From Bigelowiella natans CCMP2755 (taxonomy: Eukaryota > Cercozoa > Chlorarachniophyceae): DNA of 64,000 nucleotides. The position numbers were made by a program, and so were the translations under genes. The stretch covers positions 117,501-181,500 of the forward strand of contig ADNK01000029.1 in NCBI GenBank assembly GCA_000320545.1, in the 5' to 3' direction. The notes under the pieces were generated by a model, which saw only the letters and a list, made by a program, of their open reading frames with translations, was not told the origin of the DNA and did no database searches. How positions within the stretch are numbered: position 1 is the first letter of the stretch; each line of letters starts with the position of its first letter. This document shows positions 26,828 through 38,794 of the stretch, piece after piece.

Positions 26828-28166
26828 CATCTCTCTGCCGTAGATACGACGTTGCTGCTGTACCGTGTTAGAGGAAGAGAGAGGGAGGAGTGTGGAAAAG
26901 GAAGAACCACGAGTGATCTTATCGAAAGTGAGAAAGTAATGCGACATTGCTGTCCAATCTGAATCAGATTCACCACTGCGAATTACCTCCTAAACGTGCT
27001 GCGATCCCGCGAAAAGTCAATAGACAGGCATGACTGCATCAAGGGAGCTCAGAATCTTCTGGAGTCGGTGTTGCAGTATGAAGAGACCTCGGACGTGCAC
27101 GTTGCTCTGTCGAAGCTGTACCAAGCGAGGCGCCAGGAGCTGATGAGAGACGTCTTCATGAAGAGGAGACGGTTGCAGCAAAGGCCGAGCAGTATGTGCT
27201 CTAGTAGCTCCGATGATGAATTCAAGGAGGACAGGGCCAAAGCAGAGGCTTGGGGTCAGAAAAGGGAAGATCATCTCGTGAAGGCGGTGCAGATGGATCG
27301 CTTGAATAGACATGCGTGGAACGAGTTGGGCCTGTTGTTCTTGGAGAGGGGGGTTCTTGATAAGGCAATTACGTACTTTAAAGAGGCCGTGTACCTTGAT
27401 CGGAATCAATGTGCCGTGTGGATAAATCTGGGAGTCGCTTACCATCTTGCCGGACACCTTGAAGAGACAAAAAGGTACATCATCGTGCGTGCGTGCGTGC
27501 GCGCATATTTTAATGTCTCTTCCCATTCCTATATTATTCAGCAGCATATTAATGCGGGTATTTTCACAGTTTTATTGTTCATTTTCTTCCCCATCTTTCA
27601 TAAATAAATAAATGTGGCTACATACGTACAGGGTATTAGAGAGAGCTCTGCAACTGGATCCAACATCCGTGGAGGCTCGGAACAACCTCGCAAACCTCTA
27701 CAAGAAGCAAGGAGAGGTAATAATTTCCATTTATATCCCCATCCCCCAACCTTACATGTCACTGTTCAGTTGCAAAAAGCCAAGAACGAGTACATCAAGT
27801 GCCTCAGTGATCTCAGCGCTAGCCTCAGAGTTCATAATCAAGGACTCGAACGCACTACTCAAGCCGCTGGAATACCAATACGTCCAAAGGAGGAGCTGGA
27901 ATATCAAATAGCGCAGACTCACAACAACCTTGCCCTGGTTCGACAAGTTGCTTGTATGTATTTTTGTTGTTGTAACGACCGAAATTGTGTGCCAAATACC
28001 TCAGGTTTTCATACGAGAGGGGAACTTCAAAAGTGCTATGCAAAATCTACAAATGGCTGAGCGACATGCACCTTTGACTTGTGTCAAGAAAAACAGGGAG
28101 AAACTGAATAAGCTGATACAAGGCGAATCTGGTGGGGGAGTAGGAACAGAGAACAAAAATGGTTAA
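24428..28166 (+). CDS. tetratricopeptide-repeat (TPR) protein
   Basis: Exons: 24428-24580, 24646-24693, 24767-24823, 24898-24987, 25090-25431, 25540-25620, 25788-25880, 26042-26140, 26286-26381, 26513-26596, 26672-26741, an unresolved small exon region to 26968, then 26968-27474, 27632-27716, 27770-27937, 28005-28166 (stop). TPR-type helical pairs include FEYILERNPTHMDALNNYAA, AWNELGLLFLERGVLDKAI and ALQLDPTSVEARNNLANLY, with canonical alternation of small and aromatic residues. The first part carries a basic, low-complexity stretch. TPR arrays bind partner proteins; nothing shows which. The donor after 25620 is GTCCTT. The junction between 26741 and 26968 does not close in phase without a tiny exon (26844-26859 is one option), so about 30 residues there are uncertain. 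I do not recognise a named orthologue. Confidence 0.8.
26178..26222. repeat. (CA)n microsatellite in the TPR gene
   Basis: About 20 CA units in the intron 26141-26285. A (CAT)n tract at about 26429-26455 and a (GTA)n tract at about 26795-26827 lie in later introns. Confidence 0.9.
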
Positions 28167-28979
28167 GCTTGAACAACACATTCATTGTGCACGTATCTAG
28201 CCAGTTCATAAGTAATGCAGACTATAAGACAATGTTGAGTAGATAGTTCCCACGAAGCGTCATGCATGTTGACAGATCGCGTCATGATGACTCAATGATG
28301 CACACACATGCATGATTCAATGCTACATGGTGCACAACATCTTGAGCATGATTTTGTTACGGTTCCTAAGAGCATAGCTAGATAGGCACGTGCTAGGTAA
28401 GAAGTCAGAGTAGCATGCTAGCATGGTCGCGCACGCTAGCACGCCTGCATCGCACACACAGTGAAACTCTAGCTGGAATTCAGATCGAAAGAGAAATCAT
28501 CTACGCGATTGAGCATAGATTCTCCTGCGCAACCAATCAGAAGCGACGCGCCAGAGATAGTGCCAGTAGTAGTTTCTTGTTGCATGCTAGCATGCGCTGC
28601 CTAGCTGGGATCCGTCATGTTTGTAGTCCAGACAGGCTCTATAGATAGGTGGGTACATAGCAGCTTTCTACTAGCACGCATCTAGTATCTGTAATGTATC
28701 GCAGCGTCAGGCATGCACATAAATGGTATTAGAGCTTGCTTTGAGGTATAATGAACAGCGAAATATTACACTACTTGTAACTCTAACTGGAAGCTACGAT
28801 AGGCAAATAATTTTTGCGCAGTTTGTAAATTATTGTGAGTCGATCCTCAAAAGCCCTTTTGAATTATTCACGCCTTTGAATTTCCAGCCTTGAAGGCGAC
28901 ACGCCATGAACGTAGATCTTCAGCGAGCTCTGATAAAATACTGAACTCAGTGCTTGTTCTAGGGTTTGATCAGTAATAT
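28167..28979. other. tail-to-tail spacer, palindrome-rich
   Basis: Lies between the 3' ends of the TPR gene (+) and the IF1-like gene (-). From about 28180 to 28740 it is dense in GCTAGC, GCATGC, TGCATGCTAGCATGCG and CTAG words. One reading frame (28415-28648) is open but shows no protein-like features, so it is not called. Confidence 0.6.
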
Positions 28980-29485
28980 TCATGGTTTCATACCAGGAGA
29001 GAGAGGTGCGTTGTGCTTCTCAAAGATGCCAATCAGCGCTTTACGAGCTTCAGTGACAGCCTTCGGGTTCTGAAAGTAGAAAGTGGTTGAAGAGAGAGAA
29101 TGAAATTTACATGTTTTATTGTATCACCGTGATCGATTCCTGCTGAGCTTGAACCTTTTTCAACATTCTGAAAAGAATTGGCTGTGAGCTAATCTATAAA
29201 CATTCCCATACCTGCAGTAACTAATATTCATCCTCTTTATATATATTGCAGGAATTCTTTCTAACTATTTGTAGATTTTTTTCCCGTATCATAATCTCGG
29301 AACAAAGCCCACATAGAGTACCGACACCTTTGCATCATTTCCGCCTCATGCTGGGTGAACCATAGCTCCTCAGCAGCATGACCACGATCCTTGAAGCTAT
29401 CTCCTGAAAACCTTCGCATAGCTACTGCAGGGCGGAAGGATGCGCGTTGGATTCGTGGGAGAGCGCGTAGGGCTGATCGTAACAT
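28980..29485 (-). CDS. IF1-like mitochondrial ATP synthase inhibitor
   Basis: Three exons, 29485-29328, 29167-29128 and 29069-28980 (stop 28982-28980), give 95 aa and close in phase. The N-terminus (MLRSALRALPRIQRASFRP..RRFSG) is a typical mitochondrial presequence: no acidic residues, many Arg and Ser. After it comes SFKDRGHAAEELWFTQHEAE and MLKKVQ, which resembles the minimal inhibitory helix of IF1 (F-x-K/D-R-x-x-A-E-E-x-x-F). IF1 blocks ATP hydrolysis by F1 when the matrix acidifies. The C-terminal part (KAVTEARKALIGIFEKHNAP) is not typical of animal IF1. The family call rests on a short motif, so a different small mitochondrial helical protein is possible. Confidence 0.62.
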
Positions 29486-30159
29486 CGTGATACTTTGAGT
29501 AGTGGGTAGTGGGTATGTGTGAAATCTTCACCTGGGGACCAATGATACGAAAAAGGGGTCTATTTTATCAGAACGACAACGAAAAATAAGGTAGTCGTCG
29601 TATTAGCTCCAAGTTTAGACCTGCTCGAGAGGACATTTGACATGCAAGGAATGTCCCAAAAATCAGTGGAGATTCACGGCTCCTTCGTATCAGACTTCGA
29701 AAATTGCAGTGTCCTTCGATCATTTTTTTCTCAAAGTTAGACTTAATCTGCTTTAGCCGGGTAAAATTTTCAAAATTTGTGGAACCGGATCGAAATTTTT
29801 TGGGATATTTCCTCATCAGGATTTCTGGATTTCCATTGATCTATGGATTTCCTGATTTCATCGGCATTTTTGCTGCACATGCATTTCGGGGCATTTGTTA
29901 CCAAATTCACGGATGTTTGATGTCTGTCGCAGGAAAGGAATCAATGGGATTCAAGCCATACGCCAACATAAACTCGAATAATAATGCAGTCCAGCCGCAC
30001 ATCAGACAGTCCAAACTTCCTTGTATTTCAACACGATGGCTCGAAATTTCTAGGAAATGTCTTCCTAGATGATTGTCGCAGGGTATGAAACGCATTGCAA
30101 AGTTGTCTACGTGATACATCACCCGATCGTCATTTGAACGAGCCCCCCCGAAAAGGCCA
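29486..30159. other. head-to-head spacer between IF1-like and MetAP1 genes
   Basis: About 670 nt between the two start codons, with ordinary base composition and none of the CTAG-rich texture of the tail-to-tail spacers. Open frames here (for example 29704-30072) lack protein-like composition. Likely a shared promoter region. Confidence 0.55.
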
Positions 30160-31961
30160 ATGGTGGGTGAGGAGAAGAATTCTGCGGAGGTGACCGCGAA
30201 GGAGCCTGCTAAACAAAGGTCAGAAGAGGCGAAAAGCGATACCAGAAAGCCCACTTCTGGATTCTGCGCAAAGCAGGGATGTGGCAAAGTAGCGACGCTT
30301 CAGTGCCCAAAGGTATCATCGCAAGTGCAGCTATGAGGCTCATGAGGTTTAAGTGTTTACCAATTTATAACCAGTGTTTGAAACTTGGGTTGCCGAGCAC
30401 ATATTTCTGCGACAAAACTTGTTTCAAGGATGCTTGGAATGCGCACAAAGCTGTCCACAAAGGTAGAAACAAGCCCGCAACATGTAAGCATGTAGGTAAA
30501 CTTACACCGGCAATCTTTGTTTGCTACCAACCGTCGTCCGTAGAAGCAGCACTCCGGCTTGCATTCAAACCCCCTCCGTTCAACTATACTGGAAAGCTTA
30601 GACCTCACTATGTAACGCCGATGCGGAAAGTGCCCGCACACATTAAGAAACCCGATTATGCAGATACCGGTAAACCACCAAATTTCTTTTCCTGTATACG
30701 GCAGGCAGATATCGCTGTGAGAGGAATGATCCGGTTTCAATAAATACTTTGCGTACGCATTGCATATTGTACGTAAATTCAATTATGCATTGTGTTCTCA
30801 CTTACTAGGTAAGCCCGTATCAGAAAACACTCCAGCCAGAGATAAGATCGTCATTCACACAAAGGAGCAAATCAAGGTGGGTAGGCCATTGTAGGAACAG
30901 ATGCTGTGGTGATTTATCAGTTGGGAAGGAGACCGTGTCATCTGCTTTTTTAATATTTCTAACGGGAATACCATGAGTTAAAACATAAAATGAACCAAAA
31001 AAAACTAATGGTGGCCATACTATGATCTTCGACGCAAATCAGCGTATCCGTCATATATGCAAAATCGGAAGAGAGGTTCTCGATTTAGCCGGCCAAATGG
31101 TGAAACCTGGAGTCACTACCGAAGCAATAGATGCGAAGGTGTGGTAGTGATTTTCCAATTATATGTGAGCGGTCTTTGATGACGATGTAAGGCATGATCT
31201 CAAAATACGCGCGCGCGTGTGTGTGTGTGTGTTGATGATGAAGAAGGCGATGCTGAGTGATAATTATTGCGAAAATCGTTCATTTATATACTCACCTCTG
31301 GTTGATCCGATATCTGGAAATACGACTATTCTCATCGCCGCCATTGTTCAGGTTCATGAATGGAGTATCGAGCGTGGCGCATATCCATCTCCACTCAACT
31401 ATCATTTCTTTCCTAAATCTTGTTGCACTTCTCCCAACGAGGTTTGCTAGCGTGTTAATGTAGAGCGATAAGTAAACCATTAACAGTCCTCCAACCGCTT
31501 TCTCAGCAGTGTTACTACTACGATCATTGTCGCATACAGTGAGACGACTGCACCTTTACATTCATAAAATCGAAGCACCGAAAAACGATGCGTGAATTTC
31601 CATTAGGTGATCTGCCACGGGATCCCAGATGCCAGGCCGCTCGAAGATGGCGATATCGTTAACATAGACATCAGTGTTTACAAAAGTCAGTTCAACCTGG
31701 ATGCTCTCGAAACCCTGCTATTTGTAACATATCTCCCATGACGCATATTCTTCTTCGGTCTTTGATGCGGTGCTGTGTAGACGGATTTCACGGCGACTTG
31801 AACGAAACCTTTTTGGTTGGTAATGTGGACGACGAGTCAAAGCACTTAGTGAAGACTACCTACGACAGTCTCATGTTGGCCATCAAGGTAATGTGTGTGT
31901 GGATCGCATCGCGCGCATGATTTCAAGAAGACCAGTGTGCTTGTGTGTTTGTGTGAGAGAG

Positions 31962-32008
<47 letters not shown>

Positions 32009-33083
32009 CGGGGTGGTTAAGAGAAAATTAACAATTTTATCTAAATAATAAGGCATGCAAGCCTGGCATGTTCGTCCGTGATTTTGGAAAGATAATAAGC
32101 AAACACTGCAATAAGCGCAGACTTTCTGTCGTGCGAAGGTAACTAAGATTGTCCGCACCCATCTTCCATCGCGCTAGGAATATAGCACGCTCCTTCGTAT
32201 TATCGTTAGTTTGTGATATTTTCCCCCCATCCTCTCGGGTCTCTGTGTTATATTTCATTGAAGCATTTTTCCTTGCACACGCGCACACCTGCTGGACTAA
32301 ATTCTGAGCCTTCGCTCGTCATCCATAAAAAGAATTTCCAACGACGTTTAGTGGAAGCGTGAAAATGCACGTTGTGGCAAGGAAGATGATGTTGCGCCTA
32401 TTTACTGTAAACATGGGAGAGATTCTTCTGTCTCGTTATCATCCTATGGGCGGTCGGTCCCTCGCATCTTTGTTGATGATGTGTGACCTTGTGGCTTATG
32501 ATCAGTTACTGCGGACATGGCATTGGGGAGATGTTCCATTGCGCACCAAACGTGCCGCACTATTCCAAGAACAAGGCCATTGGCATCTGCAAGCCGGGGA
32601 TGGTGTTCACGATAGAGCCGATGATCAACATCAGTCAGTATCCAATGTCGTTAGTAGGAATTATTTACTTGTTGAAAAAGAAGAATATATGAAATTCAGA
32701 AAGATGGATGCGCTACGTGATACGAGATGATATCCTTTCGAAAGAAACGACTTTTAGATTCAGCACGTGTTCCCTGGTTATGCCCGCTGCTGCACCTAAT
32801 TCGCTTTAACATTATTTATCTTCATTTTTCGATCCATAGGATCTTTTCGGGACAAAACGTGGCCTGACGGGTGGACCTCTGTCACTGCTGATGGATTGAG
32901 ATCTGCGCAATTCGAGCACACATTGCTTGTTACCGAGACTGGATGCGAGGTTGATTACTGCATGGATGTCGTTGAGATATTATTTCCTGACTAAATGACC
33001 CATGCATCTAGGTTCTTACAGCGAGGACGAAAAATTCTGTCCCTTTTCACTGGGAAAAGGAAGAACAGAAAGCAAAGTCATAA
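30160..33083 (+). CDS. methionine aminopeptidase type 1 with N-terminal MYND-like zinc finger
   Basis: Exons: 30160-30312, 30375-30462, 30496-30669, 30809-30876, 31043-31138, 31352-31441, 31607-31685, 31781-31887, 32053-32138, 32506-32633, 32840-32949, 33012-33083. Total 416 aa, in phase throughout. The N-terminus has a Cys/His finger ([35 protein letters not shown]) as in cytosolic MetAP1, which docks at the ribosome. The catalytic pita-bread domain has all five metal ligands: Asp in IVNIDISVY, Asp in [10 protein letters not shown], His in [10 protein letters not shown], Glu in FTIEPMI and Glu in AQFEHTLLV. It removes the initiator Met from nascent chains. Introns are short, one only 33 nt (30463-30495). 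Donors after 31685 and 32633 are GTCAGT; the frame requires both. Confidence 0.95.
31966..32006. repeat. (GA)n microsatellite in the MetAP1 gene
   Basis: About 20 GA units in the intron 31888-32052. Confidence 0.9.
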
Positions 33084-34013
33084 TAATTTGCTGGAGAAAA
33101 GCATTCTGTTCACTGTTGTCGCGTAATTTCATTTAGAAGCTAGGAATTTAGTTGTATTCCATTTTTTTGTGAAATATGTTAATGAAATAACATCTGCTAG
33201 TCTGGATGGACGAGACCGCAGTGCATGTTTAGCAGATAGAATGCAATAATTAGTATGGTTAAATGGTACCAACATCTGCTTATGACGATTCAGCTAGTCA
33301 GCTATATGCGTTTGTCGCATGCAATCGAGCTATATTTTGACTAGTCTACTAGACGCACCGCGGCACTCTAGCACTGCTAGACTGTACAAATCATGCACAT
33401 GTGCGCTATGTGCTATGTATCCGTGACGCCTAGCTAGCTAGTGGACCTTCGAAGCCGCACACGAAAACACGAAAAGGACTATATTTTTTCTGCATGATGG
33501 GCATGTTGTCTAAGGTGTAGCAAAATCGCCGCTGGCACCCGGTTTATTTGTGAGAAGCTACGGCAAAGCCTAAGGCTAAAAGCGCGCGCACTACTAGTTT
33601 AAACTGTGAAGCTGGCTGATGAATGGTACCATTGTGCATTTAGACATGGCGACGGGCGTATGGCTCGCTAGCCCTCTACATCTAGATATATGCAGCTGGC
33701 ACGCTTGCTAGCTTGTACCGAATTATTTACTGCAGGCCTCCGGGACAGCCGCCGCCTACTACTACCACTCTTGCCCATTCTCCTGATACCCTTTAATGCA
33801 CCAAATTGGTGCGCACGCATGTTTTCGTTGGCTAGTCATTACTTCCTTTTTCAGGCTCTTTTATTGAAGAAGGTTCTATGAACACACACTTCCTTTTAAT
33901 CTGAAGATCCGAATGATTCAGTATTGCTTGCTGTATTGACGCCTTAACGCTAGATACGGGGGAATACCAACCAAACAGTTAACAATCTTGCAGACTATTC
34001 AACTATCAAAAAG

Positions 34014-34049
<36 letters not shown>

Positions 34050-34141
34050 TTTTTCTATCAGACAGGTAAAATACACATATGATCGAAATGCAATTAGATT
34101 ACACTACATCACTTATGCCAACGGGTTACGCGTAGCTGCAA
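33084..34141. other. tail-to-tail spacer, palindrome-rich, with (CA)n
   Basis: Separates the ends of the MetAP1 gene (+) and the unnamed gene (-). From about 33280 to 33730 it has many CTAG, AGCTAG, TAGATATATGCAGC words; a (CA)n tract sits at 34015-34046. No exon supported. Confidence 0.6.
34015..34046. repeat. (CA)n microsatellite, intergenic
   Basis: Sixteen CA units about 100 nt beyond the stop codon of the minus-strand gene at 34142. Confidence 0.9.
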
Positions 34142-35450
34142 CTATACCTGTTTCTCCTCACTGATTGCTACGTATTCTGCATACAGACTAGCGATACGAA
34201 TCTTCGCCTCCTCAAGAACGGCTTCCAAGTTAACTTTCTCAGGATTATAGCCGTTGAGAAGTCTGCTCTCTACCCACCACTCAGAAAATCCTTTTCCAAA
34301 GGCAAACCACTCTTCCCAGAGCTACATTTTTGAACAAAGGAAAGACAGCAATCAGATAATATGTGAAACAGGAGACTTTGGGGAATATTATTTATCGCCC
34401 ACCTCGCTACAGCCTGGGACGTGAGTCAACTTTCTGCATCCTTTGTAGATCCGATCCTGAATGTTGTCAATAATCAGTTTGGGGGGGGGGGGGCAGTGCA
34501 TCTACTGATCTTAGCCTCCTCCTTCCTCTTCTTCTACAACAACTACGAGAAATACTACCCTAGTTACTCCTAGCACATGATTGAGCGACTTGGAACCAAT
34601 GGCTGCTTTCTTTTGATTCTTTTTTTTGGATCCAGACTTGGCTAGTAGCTTTTCTTTCGAAGGGGGAAATTCCTTGATCTCCCCTCTACGCAGAGGACCA
34701 AACAGACCTCCTTTCAAGTTTTCCCGTAAACGCCTGATGGTTAAATTCGTAATATCAGTTGAGAATTGTTCTTTCTGCAGTAGAGAGCCCCCCCTGCCAG
34801 CCCTTCAGTGCTCTCCTTCCTCTGGCGATGTAATTACCTACGGATGACGTACTCTGAAGACTTCACTTTGACTAAGCCAATAACCTGCAGGACATATAGA
34901 AGCGTTTGCATCATCATCATCATCATCATCATCATCTCCATCCCTGTTGCTCTTTTGCCTATCACCCAACTAGATTCGGATATGAACAGTCGTTATGTAC
35001 GATGTCGCAAGGTAACAGATACCGCATCTGATTTCGCATCTGTGAGGTATAGAACAGCGCCTTCAGTATTGGGCATATCACGAATCTCGTTGACAACTCC
35101 CTCGAGCTCTGATTCCATATAAGTAAAATAAGTAAAACGCAAAAAGCACTAATTTTCGGCCACTTTAGGGAGGTGGTAGCAGCTAACCATATCAATACAT
35201 AAATAAATAAATAAATATATATATATATATATATATACAGACTACACTCACGGATTCACATCAAACGAAGGGGAGAACGAGGAGAACGCAACCTTGAATC
35301 GTATGCTGCTTGAAATATACATGACCGATGTACTTCTTGCCGTCCAGTTTATACCCCCCCGAAGCTGCGATTGATACGGATTGGGAAAAAGTCATTTCGA
35401 CGCTGCACATCCATGTCTTCACACAAATACTCGTTGGGTTTGCAACAGTC

Positions 35451-35498
<48 letters not shown>

Positions 35499-38039
35499 TG
35501 GTTCTTTGCTTCCCCTCCCGAAGAAGGCAAGGCTCGGCGGGCACACCTCTTATTCTGTTTTTATGCGATTCCTTGTTGAGCACGTCTTCCAGCTCCCCGG
35601 GACTATATACATACATACATACATACATACATACACATACCGAGGAGGAGAAGAGAGGGGTAGTACACAAACAAAACAAATCACATTCCGAATGTTGCGT
35701 TGTTGTAGCTCACGTTTTCCAGGTGGTGATTGTTTCTATTTTCAGTTACGGTCAATATCGTAGTGGTAGACTTGGAGGGGACAGCTTGACCCCTATGCCC
35801 ACCTTATAGGCTTCTTTCGCTTTGGTGGCACTGGTGCAGACATCGTAGGATGGATTTGATCGATTCCAAACGACTATATGAAGGCACGTGATTCAGCATC
35901 GTCGTCATCATGATGATAATGGGTCATCATCATCATCATCATGATCATCATCATTATCATCATATATCCATCTCAATCTAAACTCGCCTATCACTCTCCC
36001 CGTTGTCTTTCAAACACCATTGAGTACCTTGAAGAACGTAAATGCGTCTTTCGGGTGTACCTTTCAAGAGAAATTAACAAAAAAGGAAAAAAGCAAAATG
36101 AGCTGCAAAAAGAAAAGGGTGATATTGAAGGCTGCTTTGCTCAATTACTGGTCTTCCCCGCAGATCCAATACCGAATAGCACTCCATATAAAGAGAATTA
36201 ATCGGAACGATGTGCTCGTACCATGGCGTGTTGATTTCAGCCATTATTGTTCCATACCTGGTTGTACCATGTTATAGATCACTTGAACGTGAGTGTTGTG
36301 CTTGTGTAGTTGTGTATGCATGTAGCATAGACAAAATTTTCGCTTATATCTTTGCCAGTCATTCCTACTAGCCAAAGGTCTTACTTCTGGCTCATCTCAG
36401 AGACGAACAGGGAACGTTGTTCCTGCATTAAAGATTGGGAAGTTTCATGACAATGAAGACAAAAAGTTCTTTAAACAATATATAAATATTATATTAATTA
36501 TATATTTACAATATACATATTTTACGTATGACTGAATCATCCAAATTTAGTGGTTACCTTTGAGAGCCCTAAGAACCAGTTTGAATATCTTGCATTCATG
36601 GAAAACAACCAATACAGCAACAGCGCAATTCCATCAGTTCGGTAGCGTTCTTAAGCAGCGTGAAAAAAACAGACTCACAAGAGGCAGATGAACTGAGCTG
36701 GGACACTAGGATTGTCAGCAGGTACACTGAGGCAATTCATATTTAGCATTCAGCACTCGGCAAGGGAGGGAGGGAGGGAGGGAGGGAGGGAGGCCTCACT
36801 CGTTACAATCTTCTATTTTGTTCTTCAAGTTTGGTAGAGAATAAGAAATATGCACGTACTATTTTTCGACTGGCTGCTCCGCGGGCCAGACCATGCAGGT
36901 ATTCTTAGATCCCCTGCACAGCAATCAGCATTTACTAAATACATCTATATTTCAAAAATAATATAGGTGCTACATATTAAGCCATCAGCAACTTACGCGA
37001 CTAGGTATGGGATTTCATCTGCGACAAGGCATCCCAGCTTCGCGTTCTCTCCTAATTGTTATGATTTCAAATCTATTACTCGAAAATTGAAAATGTTGCT
37101 CAATTCAAGTGAACGCCGTACCATTCGATTTCGCTGTGGTGTAGAAACCTCCAGCATCGTTTATTGTTTTTCCTGGGTAGACAATGAGATCCGAGACGAC
37201 ACAAAGTAGGCATGTAAATAGCATCACTGAGCTGTTGCTATGAAATGGCTCAATGGATAGGGAAAAACAAACCATCATAGAAGAAAATTGCAGCGGAAGC
37301 ATTTGACTCTTCGTCTTCATCGCTTGCAACCAGGCCACTAAATTTGGGTATTCCCTAAGAGGAGGATTGATCCTTACTTAATCGAGAATGATACATCCTT
37401 TGGTTTATAGAGGAACAATTTTCAGCAATAATTACCTTAAAGATACGAGTAATCCGTTTTGTGCCTCCTCCTCCTCCTCCTCCACCTTTGCCGCCGCCTT
37501 TGGATGTGACAATGATCCTATGCAATCCACGTGGCATGAGCTCCCGTAGCATCGGAGACACAGTGTAGCTGATGATAATTCATTTTTAAGCAACAGATCA
37601 TCTACAGTAATCTCATATATACTGGTCTTACAGGCCATCGTCGCTCATGCCCCCAGCCACGGATTTATACGGTCTTCCCCTCTTGCTGTTCAGCCATTTC
37701 CTAAACTTAAAAATCTCCAGGCGGAACCCCGTAATTTCAATAGAGTGCTTTTCATAGTCAAGCACTTGTGGTGTCTTTTTCTGCACAAATGGATGAGCGT
37801 TGAGGAAAGCAACCAGAGCCTAAGAGGAATTCATTACTATTATTTTCGCATTTTCATATAGTTCCTTCACTGTACGATTTCGCAAAGCAAACACATCACG
37901 ATGACAGGAAATGCGTTCGAACTTTATAGATTACCTTATCCCTCTGATCAGGAGTAGTAGCTTTCTTGAAATCGCTGTACGCGCCGCAAACGTTCTCACA
38001 TTCGATGTCACTTGGGAGGGACCGTGCCTTGGACGCCAT
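34142..38039 (-). CDS. unrecognised multi-exon protein
   Basis: The 5' part is well resolved: exons 38039-37935, 37819-37632, 37568-37436, 37354-37273, 37051-36997 and one beginning at 36913 close in phase. They encode MASKARSLPSDIECE, EITGFRLEIFKFRKWLNSKR, YTVSPMLRELMPRGLHRIIV, a Gly-rich linker (SKGGGKGGGG), FSGLVASDEDEESNASAAIF and CLVADEIPYLVAG. Further coding pieces lie near 36740-36700 (VPADNPSVPAQFIC), 36425-36385 (QRSLFVSEMSQ), 35400-35345, 35120-34990 (ESELEGVVNEIRDMPN, GAVLYLTDAKSD) and 34730-34570 (a Lys-rich stretch). The last exon, 34321-34142, reads LWEEWFAFGKGFSEWW, then NPEKVNLEAVLEEAKIRI and YAEYVAISEEKQV, stop TAG. No family was recognised. Exon limits between 36700 and 34400 are approximate, and a split into two genes cannot be ruled out, though the divergent and convergent flanks argue for one. 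Confidence 0.6.
35456..35636. repeat. (TA)n and (CATA)n microsatellites
   Basis: A TA tract (about 35456-35496) and a CATA tract (about 35607-35636) in non-coding parts of the unnamed minus-strand gene. Confidence 0.85.
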
Positions 38040-38794
38040 TTTCGACCTTTCACGGAACCTTCCCCTTCTTCAACTTTCTGGTGCCCGATTCCCGGTTTAC
38101 ATACTAAAACGCACTTAATTTCGGAAGGGCGACAACAAATATTCAAGTCGTACTACAAAACAAAGGCCGATATTATAGTTTGACACCTCAGAAGTACCAA
38201 ATCCTTGAATTCCGCCTTCTATTGGCGATAAGCTGTCCCCGCGATAAAATAAACTAAAAAAATCTTATTTTTGGGGTGCGGTCAAAACAAGCGCTGTGAT
38301 GATGCGCTAGTCTTTTCGCAGTATTCAAGGGCGTTTCCCTTAGTCCCCGGTATGATGCCGATTTTCGCTTATTGAGAAAGCTAAATCCCGGAATCCCCGA
38401 CACCACAGAAACGTCTAGAAGTGTAACCACTAATTTTGGCCCCCAGAGCGAATCCTGAGGGGTCGGACGGAGGAAGTCTTTGGCCAGCGATTCATAGAGC
38501 ATAGCAAGTCTCAGGGCTAGGACCAGCAACATTGGTAAGGATTGCTATTGTAATGACGAATACGTAGAAAATTTGTTGAAAATTCCAGGAACTGCATTTC
38601 AGAGAATAACCCCTTCTCCATTGTTAGGGGACAGGATAGCGTGTGGCAACACAAACTAGATTAACGATCGCACAATGTCCAAGAAGAGGAGAGACTACTA
38701 AATCAACATCTAGAGGATAAGGTGATAAATACATTACCAGAAGCTCAGAGGGCGAGGGCGAAATACTTTTTCCCTATTTCGTTATGATATTTCT
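38040..38794. other. head-to-head spacer upstream of the channel gene
   Basis: About 750 nt between divergent start codons. A minus-strand frame at 38254-38532 is open but does not resemble a protein. Presumed promoter region for both genes; no element recognised. Confidence 0.5.

Noticed and set aside
28415-28648. 77-aa open frame in the 28-kb tail-to-tail spacer
   Set aside because: Composition follows the palindrome-rich spacer, and neither flanking gene can be spliced to it.
29704-30072. 122-aa open frame on + in the IF1/MetAP1 spacer
   Set aside because: It has no recognisable domain, lies in a head-to-head spacer, and no adjoining exon extends it in phase. Treated as chance.
36766-36793. 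(GGGA)n tract as a G-quadruplex element
   Set aside because: G runs of three are present, but it lies in an intron of the unnamed gene among many other simple repeats, and nothing ties it to a regulatory role.
38254-38532. 92-aa minus-strand frame upstream of the channel gene
   Set aside because: Lies between two divergent starts, with no domain and no compatible exon; probably random.
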